Part shown: positions 1 through 11,503 of the stretch, piece by piece
How the letters are laid out: each line of letters opens with the position of its first letter
Numbering within the stretch: the stretch's first letter is position 1
Assembly (NCBI RefSeq): GCF_020080835.1
Contig: NC_058165.1
Location: 13,327,961 to 13,391,960, forward strand
Reading direction: 5' to 3'
Length of the DNA: 64,000 nt
Source of the DNA: Cotesia glomerata
Lineage: Eukaryota > Arthropoda > Insecta > Hymenoptera > Braconidae
The notes under the pieces: generated by a model
Told to the model about the DNA's origin: nothing
Database searches by the model: none
What the model saw: the letters and a program-made list of their open reading frames with translations, nothing else
Made by a program: the position numbers and the translations under genes

Positions 1-2307
1 GAGACTCTAGGAGTAGCTAAATTAAAAATTCTCAACATCGAAGTCGAATTTCAAGTTTGCCGGGAGGATTTACCATTCCCCGGAGTGGGAATCTTGGGAA
101 ACAATTTCCTTGAAACCGAAAAAGCCGAAATTTCTTATGACAATCAAACCTTAGTTCTATTATCTTCTCCAACAAAAACAACCTCCTTTAGCCTTGAAAC
201 AAAGCCTTCTTCAAGCTATACACTACCACCTCGTATGAAAATAGTAGTAGCAATACCAGTCCAGGACTGCGAGAAGAGCGAGGGATATCTTCCTCGAATG
301 AACCTTCTAGAGGGAGTCCTTGGAGGAGAGGCCGTTGTCAAGGTAGAGGACGGGTATGCCACGTGTATGGTCATTAATCTTAATTCAAATCCAGTCGACA
401 TAGACATCGGACCCCAAGCACTCGAAGATTTCGAGTTCAGTAACCCTAGTTCAGACGGGGACGAGTCCGATGACCCTTCCATCGAAAATTCTAGTCGTAT
501 AGCCAATCCGGAAGTACGTATTAAGATTATACTTCAGAAAATACCCCTAGGTCATCTAAATGAAGAAGAAAAAGAGCAAGTTCAAGAGCTTATAAAATAC
601 AACCACGATGTCTTTCATCTCCCTGGAGACAAACTGGGTTGCTCGAAAAATTTTACCTGCCGGATTGAAACTACCACCAATGAACCGGTGAGAATAAAAC
701 AGTATCGGTTTCCCCCAGAACATCGGGAAGAAATTGCCAGGCAGGTTGAAAATCTTGAAAAACAGGGAATAATTCGAAAATCTAACTCTCCGTACAATTC
801 ACCTTTGTGGATTGTACCAAAAAAATCTAATGATCCTTCTATAAAAAAATATAGAATGGTTATTGACTTTAGGCAACTAAATAAAATCACTAGAGGGGAT
901 GCCTATCCTCTACCTCTAATTATCGATATTTTAGACCAGTTAGGTGACGCTAATTTCTTCAGCGTCTTCGACCTCGCCATGGGTTTCCACCAGGTCCCAA
1001 TGCACCCCGCTGACGCGCCAAAAACGGCATTTTCTACCCCAGATGGCCACTGGGAATATTGTTGCATGCCGTTTGGCCTAGAATGCGCTCCGTCTATCTT
1101 CCAACGAATGATGGATTCCACCTTAAGCGGGTTAAAAGGGACGGAATTATTTATTTATATCGATGATTTAGTTAGCTATGGTAAAACCCTAGAAGAACAT
1201 GGGGTGAGAGTTCAAAGACTATTCAACAGATTAAGAGAAGCGGGTCTCACTCTCCAACCTGAAAAATGTAAATTTCTCTGTCCAGAAGTAGATTATTTAG
1301 GTCACGTAATAACGAAAGAGGGCATAAAACCAGACCCGAAAAAGGTTTCATCACTAAAGAATGCCTCGCGACCTAGAAACCATACGGAAGCCAGAAAATT
1401 TATGGGACTCGCCAATTATTATCGAAGGTTTATCCAAAATTTCGCTGAAAGGGCTAAGCCCATAACAGATCTTACGCGAAAAACAAAACCTTTTATATGG
1501 ACCGAAGAAGCGCAAACGGCATTTGACGATATCAAAAAAGCCCTCTGCGAAGACTCTTTTCTTAAATACCCAGATTTTAACAAACCCTTCATCCTAGCTG
1601 TCCATGCGTCGGACTCGGGAATATCCGGAATTCTGAGTCAAGCAACGACAGTGGGGGACGACGATCCAGAAGGAGATGGAGAAAAGATAGTCTCTTGCGT
1701 TTCAAGAGTATTTCACGACACCGAAACCCGATATACGGACGTAGAAAAACAATGCCTGGCAGTAGTTTACGCAATTCAACAATTCCGACCGTATCTACAA
1801 AAATATTTTACTCTAATAACCAGTAGCCCTTGCGTTACCTAGTTAAGGGGTAGCGCAACTGTCACCGAAAGACAAGCCAAATGGCGCTCTAAATTAAGTA
1901 GATACAAATTTAACGTCGTAGTCCGCCATAAAATCACCGAGCAATACGCGGAAGGGCTTTCTTATAACCCAGAAGGGCGTCCAGAATCCACAGAACTTTC
2001 AATAAATAATAATACCGAAAATAACTCTCTAGCGTTACCGATTTCTGCTTTAACGAAACTAAAAAGGTCAAACAAAAACCTCTCGGACGAAGAGGCGATC
2101 CAATCGGTCAAACGCCCCGGTCGCCCTATCGAATCTAAAAATCGACCACGAGTCAGCAGCGCTCCTGAAGTAAGAGAGACAATTGCCTCTCGACTTAGAA
2201 AAAGAGAAATGGGAAAAACGCGAGTCCCACCAAAGGTGAATTATCACGAGACCAGCGATCTCGACCTAACTTCAGAAGATCCGAAGTCTCAAGAAACCAG
2301 AAATTAA
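1..2307 (+). pseudogene. pol: Gypsy/errantivirus-like pol, protease end to RNase H (broken)
   Basis: Open in one frame from the first base, so the true start lies upstream. It begins with the C-terminal part of a retropepsin (an ILGNNFL block near 90-115). Reverse transcriptase follows: the NSPYNSPLWIVPKK and YRMVIDFRQLNK blocks, FDLAMGFHQ, MPFGLECAPSIFQ, and the catalytic YIDD near 1155-1168. The RNase H core is at about 1600-1800. It would copy element RNA into cDNA and degrade the template. The frame slips locally in RNase H between about 1821 and 1852, producing TAG at 1840-1842; the original frame resumes after it. A second in-frame stop, TAA, is at 2305-2307. The same frame then continues into the integrase. 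Gag, the protease active site and the 5' LTR are outside the window. YIDD and the downstream env place it with env-bearing Gypsy elements (errantivirus-like). Confidence 0.9.
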
Positions 2308-4932
2308 GAGGAGGGGGACGACGAAGTCTTCCTTCCAGGACCAAGTACGAGTAACCAAACACCAGAAATTGGCCAAGAGGGGGACGACGAGGCGGAGAAG
2401 GACGATGAAGCCGAAAAGGACAGCGAAATGAGGGTTCCACAAAAACAACGACGGTCAACTCAAGAATTAGTAGAAATGTTCGACGAACTCCTCAAAAGAC
2501 GGCCACCACAGGAAAACACCTATCGAGAGCGAGCTCTAGAGAAAATCCGTCGAGAAGAAGCGATATTCAACTATACTCCCCAAGAGTTAGCTGAAATAAA
2601 ACGAACGAGTTCTGAGACAGCGAAAACAATTCGCCAAGCATTAAGCAAAATGCCCCCACTCTGGCGTAATGAAGAAGACTCCTTAGACAATGACACCGCA
2701 ACCGAAATTAATGTCGACGAATTTCTCAGAGACAACAGCGAAAACCCTGAGGAAAAATCAAGTAGCGATATTAGTCCAGAAGACACCGAGAAAAGCGAAG
2801 ATCCCAGCGAGGCGGAGCATCCCACCATCATAGAGCCAGCACCATCGACCTCAGCAGACGACATCAATTTCAGAAACGTCACCGATACATACGATAAAAA
2901 TGAGTCAAACATAAATACTCTCACTCCCCGTAACGTAAACAGATCGCGATTCGCGGGATATTTAGGAGACGGTCCGGAACCCCGAACCCCAATCTTCGGA
3001 AGAGTCCTCATTCCCGATGAATTAGCGGCCATGGGAATCCATTATGACCATGCTAGTGGCCAAATCGTAGATGAAAACGGTGAAGCCGTAAACGAAAGGG
3101 CCGAAACCGAATCGGCCAACCCCAATAACATACCTAATGAAACAGAATCGGAACAAAATAATTCACAGATTAGTAATAAAATTATTCAATCACGCAGTAA
3201 TTCAGTAAAATCCAGCTCAGAAAAATCTAGCGATTCCGATAAAAATAGACGCGAAACAACTACAAGTGGGAATAAAACAGTGGGGGATGACGTAGGGAAC
3301 CACCGATTTGGACCACCCTTTGTCGCCTATGACCCTCCAACTTCCGAAGAGGCTAAAGATATTTTTGCTGAAAGGCGCCATCGACCAAGAATATCTTCAC
3401 CCTCGAGTTCAGACGAAAGTATACCGCCAAAAGGGTCCGAAATAAAAATCAAATTTTCAACCAGCCGAGACGGGCTTACTTATGCCCGAGACCACTTAGT
3501 ACACTTTTTAGCAGCTGACTGCGAGATAATAAAACCTGTAGCGAAGCTGCTCCGCGACTTAAAATTTATAAATGCCGACGACCTTCACGCCTCAAAACCT
3601 ACAAAGGGGGACGTATTTGTCACCAAGTTAGGTCGTTGTAAGATCTTTACGGTATTTATTAAAACAAAACATTTCGAAAAATTAGATCCAATCGACCTGA
3701 TCGAAGGATTGAGAAATCTTCGACAATCAATGCACAAACATGACATTCATTCACTTCGCTGTGCAAAGCAGGGCGATGAATTTGACAACTTAGACATTCA
3801 AGCTTATTTATTACACGAGTTAAGAGACTGCCCAATAACAATTACATTGTGCGAAGGAAACGTCGAGGTACCAGACGAATCCCTTCGAACAAAGATAATT
3901 GAAGAAAATCATAACAGCTTAATAGGGGGCCACGAAGGTGTAGTAAAAACGTATTGGCGTATTCGCGAAAAATATTACTGGCCAGGAATGAAAGATAAAA
4001 TCTACAATTACATACGAGCATGCGAGATATGCCAGAAAAATAAACTCACGCGAATAAAAACAAAACAGCCTATGTCTATCACCGATACACCTTTCGAACC
4101 TTTCGAAAAAATTAGTATAGATACGGTAGGACCCCTACCTATGACCCCCGATGGAAATGTACATATCCTAACAATCCAGGATAACTTTTCAAAAGCAGCT
4201 GCCGCAGTTCCTCTCCCCGATATCAGAGCAGTAACTGTTGCAGATGCTCTTTTAAATCATTATATCGCCCTTTATGGGTGCCTCCGCGTAATTCTATCAG
4301 ACAAGGGCACCTCATTTACAAGTAAATTAATTCAACAGCTAGCCAAGGCGCTGAAAATTCAAAGAATAACAACTTCTTCTTATTATCCACAATCGAACGG
4401 AGCCTTGGAACGATCTCACCAGCCTTTAGTCGATTACCTCCGGGCTTACGTAGATAAATTCAGTAACTGGGATCGGTATATCCCAATGGCAATGTTAAAT
4501 TATAACACCACCGTGCATACAGCCACGAAATTTACACCATACGAAATTTTGTACGGGAGAAAAGCTCGGAGTCCGACCCAATTTCCGGACTTTAGTAAAA
4601 TCGAATCTTATAACGATTATCTAGCAGACTTAATTAGTCGAATTTCCGAAATTCAGCGAATATCAGCGGAAAATTTAACTAGAGCGAAACACGAATCAAA
4701 AGTCCGGTTCGACAAACATATCCATCCGACAAAATTTAATGTAGGAGATTTCATATACACGTTGAAGGAACCCAGAAAAAATAAATTAGACCTTTATTAC
4801 ACCGGTCCATACGAAATAATTGAAATAAATGAAATGGGAAATTTAATAATAGAAAAAGAAAATGGGAAACGAAAATTACTCCACCCGAAAATTACTCCAC
4901 CCAAACCAGCCAGCCGCGAAAAATTTGACTAA
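2308..4932 (+). pseudogene. pol: Integrase and linker part of the same Gypsy pol
   Basis: Same frame as the upstream RT part; the first ATG is at 2428 and TAA at 4930-4932. The first ~450 residues are an acidic, Ser/Glu-rich linker with no recognised fold, unusually long between RNase H and integrase. The integrase zinc-binding HHCC is visible around 3905-4045 (H..H, then CEICQ). The core has D in SIDTVGP (near 4115), D in LSDKGTSF (near 4300) and E in SNGALERSH (near 4400). The C-terminal part is basic. It would insert element cDNA into the chromosome. This stretch has no stop of its own, but it is cut off from RT by the nonsense codons at 1840 and 2305, so no full polyprotein can be made without readthrough. 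Confidence 0.88.
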
Positions 4933-4944
4933 AAAGAAACCCAA

Positions 4945-4958
4945 GTTGTTTGTTTCAG
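4945..4958 (+). promoter_or_regulatory. Candidate splice acceptor for env mRNA
   Basis: A pyrimidine-rich run ends in TTTCAG (CAG at 4956-4958), 13 bases after the pol stop and 26 bases before the env ATG at 4985. Env of gypsy-type errantiviruses is made from a spliced subgenomic RNA, and the position fits. A donor would be upstream of the window and is not seen. Confidence 0.5.
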
Positions 4959-4984
4959 TATATAAAAGCCAATACAATTTCAAC

Positions 4985-7000
4985 ATGAACACCGTACTAC
5001 TTCTCTTCCTGGGACTGCGATACTTGGCATGGAGTGCGGAAGAAACGAGAATAAAACCAATGGAAGCGAACCCAGGCCTACTCTACGATCCATTCAAGAA
5101 AATACACATGGTTCGCGAGGAATGGCAACTCATTAGTTCAATCAACATCGAAAAATTGGTGAATCTGTACCCACACTCGAACCAAAGCCTATGGGAAGCC
5201 TATGGAATATGCTCAGCAAAATTCAATCATTCAATCTGCACGTCATACTTGAGGGTCAACAGTCATCAAGAAATACAGGCAGAAATCCAACAAGCCCAAC
5301 ATCGCCTGAGACAACTCTTCGAGGACCCACAACTAGAGGAATTCGATTCACAAAACCGCACAAAAAGAGCTCCCTGGTTCGGATTCGTAGGTACAATAGC
5401 TCGGGAACTGTTTGGGACCATGGACTACAGCGACAAAGAGCACATAACCAAGGAAATAGACAACCTATACCAAAACAATAGGGAATTAGTACACTTATCT
5501 CAAAACAACACTCACATCATCAAGAGTGAAATAAATGAGATCCTTAAACACGAAGCAAATATAACCGAGAGGATCAAGGAATTGGTCCGAACATCAGCCT
5601 ACCTCAAGCATGCAATAAATAAACAATTGAGCGATCTACAAAGAATCCAATTGTTCTCAATGGCTGGAGATGAACATATTCACCTGATGACCAACCATCT
5701 ACGGACTCTAAACAACGCAGAAAAGATTATAGAAAAAGCAAATTGGGGTAGACTCACCTATTTAACAGTGTCAGCCAAACAACTGCATCAAGCAACCGCT
5801 GACATAATGAAAAAACATCCGACGCTGAACCCACCTCAACCTCTGAATCACATGGACATCAATACACTAGCCAGGGTGTCCACGGTGGAAACAGGAAAAA
5901 CAAATGGACATTTCCTGATAATAATTACAGTTCCACTATTCGACCAGGCGCCATGGTTAGCATATGAGCTAAAATCACTTCCCAAGCCCGAGAAAATCGG
6001 AGACCAAATATCAACATTGACGATTCAACCAAAATCGAAATACCTTGTGTCAGAACCATCGTTTGATGAATATTTTCTCGCTGAACAAGATTATATCAAT
6101 AGCTGCAAGCCCATCAGACCGGACATTGCATGTCCACCGGACTTTCCGTCCAAAGCAACCAAGTTGGTGAATGAGGTAGATTGCGAAATGGAACTACTAA
6201 TGAATCCGAAAACCAAAAATCTACGGGATTGTAATGTAAGAATAATTCCAAAATGCTAGTTAACTTGGATAAAAATGAACGAGAAAAATACCTGGGCATA
6301 TTCGACGTGCAGGCAGGAAAATATTCAATGGAGATGTCCAGGACAAACAGCCGAAAATCAGGTAATTAATGGGACTGGCCTGATACACATCCAGCAGGGA
6401 TGTCAAGTGACGTGTAATGAATACACTATTCGAGGGATAGCTAGAGAGTCAACGAAAATAGACCTCATCGCCCCGAGTTTTAACTTATCCTTGGAAACGT
6501 TAAACTCAAGCCTGAAAATCAACAACGCAGCTCCATATTTGTTAGCACAGAATCAAGATCCAGCTACGATCATCGACAAATTTGAACCTTGGGGCCAAGA
6601 TCTAGAAGAAAATGAAGAAAAAATGTCACTGATAGCCCTGGATCATCAAAAGGAAGAAACCAGTCGGAAAATAACTATCGGAACAGTATCAACTATTGGA
6701 ATAATATCACTCATAATTGGAGGGATAGCTATACAAAAAACTATCCGCCGATTCATATTAAAACCTCGACAGACCAGCAGAAAAGACGGAAATCCAGTAG
6801 TAATCGAGCTGAAAACAATCGAAGAAAAAACATCAGGCCTACTAGATATCAACAAAACACCTCCAACAAGAACCGATACCGAGAACGAGAAGGACGTCTC
6901 CATGGAAACAAAAATAACAACCAAAGAAGCTCCAGAAGTCATCAAAGCATCGGAGAAGCCGAAAACGTTCCGACTGAGAGACTACAAATCACCGAACTAG
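4985..7000 (+). pseudogene. env: Errantivirus-type envelope gene, one nonsense codon
   Basis: ATG at 4985 opens a hydrophobic signal peptide (MNTVLLLFLGLRYLAWS). This start is preferred over the upstream ATG at 4862, which lies inside pol. A furin-type RTKR site is encoded near 5357-5368, followed by a hydrophobic, Gly-rich fusion-peptide-like segment. About 100 residues of heptad-rich coiled coil follow (about 5420-5660). A transmembrane segment lies near 6670-6735, then a charged cytoplasmic tail. This layout matches the baculovirus F-like Env of insect errantiviruses, a type I membrane fusion protein. TAG at 6257-6259 interrupts the frame; the same frame reopens at once and runs to 7000 through a Cys-rich segment and the membrane anchor. 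The copy therefore encodes an ectodomain fragment without its anchor. The rest of env looks well preserved. Confidence 0.85.
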
Positions 7001-7388
7001 ACAAAAAAAAAAAACCAACATCGACATCATAGAACATAGAACTTAAGCCCATCGATTAAAGAATTGTTAAACAAACTGATGACTTCTTTGCGGAAAAAGT
7101 AAGAAATAACTTTAAAATTATAATAGAATCCTTTCTCTCCTTTATAATTTCATTTTACAAAAATAATAGAAAAACTCTTTATGCCAAAAACGAGTCAACA
7201 GTTTGAACAAATAATCTAATCTAAAATACTTAAATAAAACTCCTACCTTAATAGATAGTTGATAGTATAATGAAAATCAGTAAATTTATCCGTATTATGA
7301 AAAATTTTTGCTGCGTTACGACTCACAAGACCGGAAATAATATTATCTCCGGCCTTGGGGGGACGAGTGGGAATAACGCAGAACGCCG

Positions 7389-7421
<33 letters not shown>

Positions 7422-7440
7422 ATTATACTTTAAGAAATCG
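7001..7440 (+). mobile_element. 3' end of the env-bearing Gypsy; candidate PPT/LTR start and A30 run
   Basis: After env there is ~360 bp of AT-rich DNA, then a G-rich run (7357-7362) followed by AGTGGGAATAACGC from 7366. A purine run followed by AGT is how the 3' LTR starts in 17.6/297-type errantivirus relatives, so an LTR may begin near 7366. A 22-base near-palindrome (CCGGAAATAAT/ATTATCTCCGG) is at 7331-7352. A run of 30 A is at 7389-7418. With no 5' LTR in the window, the LTR boundaries cannot be proved. Confidence 0.4.
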
Positions 7441-8900
7441 AGCTAACGTCACTCATATAAATTTTTCAAAAATTAAGAAATCATAAAATTTTTTTTTCAA
7501 AACGATTATTTCAAACGTCTAATATTCAATAAAAATAAATATAAGTAATTAAGAGGACAGGGAGAGTCATCTAATGGCAATCATAATAGAGCCGCTGCAC
7601 ACGTACTCACACATACCCATTGATCGTGCTATATAAACTCTTATAAAATTTTCTTTTTTTTTTTTAAAATAAGCTTTTACTTTTTTTCTTTTTTCTCTTT
7701 CACCCTATTGTCTAAGTTCTAATTAATTATTTATTTATAAATTTTTTTTCCCTTTCTCTTCCTTTTTTTTTCCCCTCCAAAATTTTTAAAAAAATTTTTC
7801 TCTTCTCCACCTAAAGCTGTTACTTATCCTATTTCTATTTACTACTTATACTACCGTTACAACTACCTGAATTACTATGGTATAGGAGAGAAGGAATAAG
7901 CATTATAAAAAAAAAAAAAAATTAAAACCAAATTTTCCTTTTTTTATTTAAAATAAAATAAAAAGAAGAAGAGAGTAGGAAAATTTTTCCTAATATTTAT
8001 ATATATGTTCACTTATATATATAATACAGAAGCAGAATGATCTGCCCTTTAATCTTCATTGCCAGCCACCCGATATCATCTGATACGCTAAAAAGGAATA
8101 AGAGATAAATTAATCTCTTGGCAAGAGATGAAACGATTGAAATATACCTGTTATATTACAAATTTCGCTAACCTTCTCTCCATAAATGGCAAGGGCTAAT
8201 TTAATACCAAGTACCGTAGTTTTCGGAATTTTTTTCAACGGTGTACATTTCTTCTTCTTTTCTCTCTTTAACAAAACTCTTAAATGTAATGTTAGCTCGA
8301 TCACTGCTAAGACAATAGTGATACTCAACACGGCTTACCAAAATCAAGAGGCGAAGACGATTAACCATCCGTCAGCATACAATACTGCACGAGATAAAAT
8401 ATAAATTTAAATTCAAATATTGGCGCCAGATGACTCCTCCTGTTACTCTTTTTATTATATTAAGATATATTAAGTTAAACAAAAAAAAAAAAAAAAATTG
8501 TAAGTGGCTTTCGCTTATAGGGAAGGTGGCCATAGTAAAACCGATAAACTATACTAGCTCTTTGCTTTTCCGGCGGAATGTTATGTCCACCCGCAAATTT
8601 TTTTTCTCTCTTCTCTTTCTTTAAATTTAAATCGTCCGCGCAGATGAAAGACTTCTCCATGCGCGAAAGCCACAATAAAATAGAAGCTACGCGACTGCCG
8701 GTTGACTAGCGGGGACTTTTGCAAACTCAGCACCGCGAGCATTTAAAAACGAGAAACGGAGACCGCTCCCGGTCTTTGTTAATTAATTCGACTTACGCGT
8801 TTAATTGACGGGCCCGTGCCTTGTAGAGTCCTTTGCACTGCACTTAAAGGAAGTTTGGACGCGGTTTAACCGGCAGGCCACGTATTAATTTTAAGTATCT
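7441..8900. other. AT-rich intergenic DNA, no gene seen
   Basis: Homopolymer-rich AT DNA with only short shadow ORFs. A TATA-like string (CTATATAAAC) is at about 7629-7638. A TGGCGCC at about 8421 resembles a primer-binding-site core but has no supporting context. No coding signal is recognised. Confidence 0.5.
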
Positions 8901-9040
8901 TAGAGAGTCGTATTCTCAAAGTTCTAATTTGCCCTGCACTTAGGCGAGAATTCGGCCAGTAAGTAAATCATAGAGAACCGTATTCTCAAAGTTCTAATTT
9001 GCCCTGCACTTAGGCGAGAATTCGGTCATTAAGTTTATTC
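8901..9040. repeat. 70-bp tandem duplication
   Basis: Two adjacent 70-base units (8901-8970 and 8971-9040) share a block from GTATTCTCAAAGTTCTAAT to AGGCGAGAATTCGG, with a few substitutions. GC-richer DNA around it (8640-9400) differs from the AT-rich flanks and could be the 5' part of the LTR-like region that ends at 11503. Confidence 0.85.
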
Positions 9041-10750
9041 AAAATTTCCTAAAAGTTAGTTTTGCGCACTTTACCCTACGGGGGACTGGAGGACGTTAGC
9101 TCAACCAAATTAATAAAATTCATTAAAATAAATTACGTTAAAATTAAAATTGTGAAAGTGTAAGTTTTGTGGTTATAAAAATAAATATCAAAAGAAGTGA
9201 AATCAGTTTCGAGTTAATTCATTTCTTAAAAATAAGAAGCCCTTAAAGTAAGCAGCCCCAACTCCATCCAACTCCATCCGCTGCAAGGACCAACCAGAGG
9301 GCCAATTCAAGGAAAAGGCGCTAAAAGCGGCCCCGGGATCACGGATCCGGTAACAAAAAAAATCCTGCAAAGAGTAAGTACATCTATTCTTAATAAAATC
9401 CGTGTTCAGTCTCAAACGAAGGCGTGGTAAATTCGTCCGTCGAAAACGTCCCACATAAATAATTAAAACAACGGAATTAAAACTCCGTTGCGTATTCTTT
9501 AAACCGTTAGTCCAAACCTCCACCGTTTACGCTACCACTTAAACGCCCTTGGACATAACAAGTGCATACCCAGCTCATTAATAGAACGAATTCTCATTTA
9601 TTAATTTAATTTTTGGTAATTCAATTGTTTATAATAATTTTGCTTAATAATAATTATAATAATGATTAATAATAATAATAATAATAATAATAATGATTAA
9701 TAATAGTTATTTATTTAATTAATTTGGTTCGCTAGCAGTTTGAACATTCTTCTTGGGGATTTTATACCCGAGGGATGTTCTAGACCTCTTGGGTTTGGAA
9801 GTCATGAGTAATTGATTTGTTAATTTGACCAATTGATAATTGTTAACATCTTAGATTGGTTTAAATAAATTTATTTTATTAATTAAATTTTGAACATCGA
9901 GAAGGTTCCAATCGACACGACATAGTATTTGGTACCCGAGGTCCAAAACGTGCTACGCAGTTACGAACAACGGCGTCCAATTTGAGCGCGCAAATTCCTC
10001 TGTGAATTTTACTATGCAACAATTCACAAAATTAACAACTGGACTATTATTAAAAATTATAACAATTGAATTATCATTTAATTATTATTTTTTTATTGTT
10101 TTATAATATTGCTTATTTGAAAAGTATTTTATTTACTAAAAATTTAATTATTGAGAAATTGCGACGCAATTAGAAATTTGAAACACCCGTGGTTAAATTT
10201 TCGGAAGTTATTTTTCATCGAGATAAATTATTGTTAATTAACTATCTAGTCGACAATAACGATAATAATATGTTGCTAATCGAAAATTCCACGCGGTTAA
10301 TTTTTTCCTTGAAAATTGAAACTTGGGTTATTTTTATGTAAATTAATCAGTAGTTGCAATTTCATCATTCATAAAAATTCCTTAGAATATAATTAATTAC
10401 GTGGCTATTAATTCTGGAAATTTACAATTAGCCAAATTTAATTGATGAAAATTTTTTATAATAACATTTTTTTATAATTAATAATAAGGAATTCCGATAA
10501 AAATTCTTTGTAAAACTATTTATCAGTGTGGATTACGTCCGAGAAAATTAAGTTAATTTTATAAAAAATATCCTGAGAATTTATTTAATGTACTGAGTAT
10601 TAAACTCGTGGAAATTTGGAAATAAGAAAAAAGCGTCGGTTTTAAGCCGGAATTTTAAGAAGTAAATTATGAATTGTGAAAATAATTTATGGTCTTTTTT
10701 TATTGCGAGTTAATGACTGAATAATTTTGAAAAGTTTAACGTTGTAAATT
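9041..10750. other. AT-rich DNA, probably LTR-like interior
   Basis: No gene recognised. There is a GC-richer patch at 9240-9370 with a splice-donor-like AGAGTAAGTA near 9370, an (AAT)n microsatellite at about 9655-9700, then low-complexity AT DNA. It probably belongs to the LTR-like element whose terminus is at 11503, but its start cannot be fixed. Confidence 0.35.
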
Positions 10751-10899
10751 TTGGAGGTTAATTTTTTTTAAATCCGGAAATATAAAGTAAAGTAAAGTCA
10801 GTGTGTGTGTGAAGACGCGTGGGTTATGTGTGTGAAGATCGTGCGGGTTGTGTGAGGCATTTCTAGAGCGTGTGTGCCAAGTGGACAACGCGACGTAGT

Positions 10900-11037
10900 T
10901 TGAAGCCGTTGCATAGACGCCAAGTGGGGTACAACGGTAGTAAGTTAGAAGCCGTGGTATAGACGCCAAGTGGGGTACCACGGTAGTAAGATAGAAACTG
11001 CAGTATAGACGCTCAAGGGAGGGTTCTGCAGGATAAA
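10900..11037 (+). repeat. Three 46-bp tandem units with covarying inverted arms
   Basis: The loop core TAGACGCCAAGTGGGG recurs at period 46 (11005 in the third unit is more diverged). Each unit is flanked by complementary 6-mers: CCGTTG/CAACGG (10906-10911, 10932-10937), CCGTGG/CCACGG (10952-10957, 10978-10983) and CTGCAG/CTGCAG (10998-11003, 11026-11031). The arms differ between units but stay paired within each. A less clear unit precedes them. Confidence 0.85.
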
Positions 11038-11050
11038 GTTTAGTTTTAGG

Positions 11051-11145
11051 CAGGTGTGGGAGACCGTTCGTTCTGAAAAAGCCCAACTAGTTGTAACCAG
11101 GTTGTGGGAGACCGTCCGTTAGAACATCCCAGCTAGTCATTGTAT
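11051..11145 (+). repeat. 48-bp direct duplication
   Basis: TGTGGGAGACCGT at 11055 recurs at 11103, with similar following bases (CCCAACTAGT / CCCAGCTAGT). These are two diverged units just after the 46-bp array, in the same LTR-like region. Confidence 0.75.
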
Positions 11146-11503
11146 CGTCGTCTGGAAAAAGGGTCGTTTGTAAATATCGTTCATTTCGCAGTCAATTCTC
11201 CGCGTCGCTAGGTAATAAGTTGTTAGTTTATAAGTTAGCTGAATTGTCAGCAAATTTATTAAAGTTAATTTGTTATTAATAAAAGTCCGGATATTGTTAA
11301 ATAAAAGTTTATTCATTCCAGATCATCTTCCTTCACTCTCTCTCCCTGTAGATTATTAGCTCAGCTCTGGTTTCCGGTTCCAGGAACCGTGTTGAAAAAT
11401 CCTAGTGGCGCCCTTGTTAATTTAGAATCATTTTGTTTATTGGATTGTTCTTTTTATTAAATTAATTAGGGGCCAATGAGCGGTTAGTAAAACTACCCGT
11501 TAC

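Larger units (their letters stand above)
10751..11503 (+). mobile_element. LTR-type terminus A (probable solo LTR 3' part)
   Basis: GT-rich DNA with small tandem arrays is followed by AATAAA-type signals (about 11278-11310), then a terminal module that recurs elsewhere in the window: pyrimidine-rich CTCTCTC, GGTTCCAGGAACCG, AATCCTAGTGGCGCCC, AGGGGCCAATGAGCGG, and the end CCCGTTACA at 11495-11503. The same last bases close the 5' LTR of the Gypsy element at 21542. No gag/pol lies beside it, so a solo or truncated LTR is likely. It abuts a broken LINE at 11504. Confidence 0.5.

Noticed and set aside
8418..8434. TGGCGCC as a primer-binding site of a second LTR element
   Set aside because: Only a 7-base core matches, no LTR end precedes it, and no gag follows.
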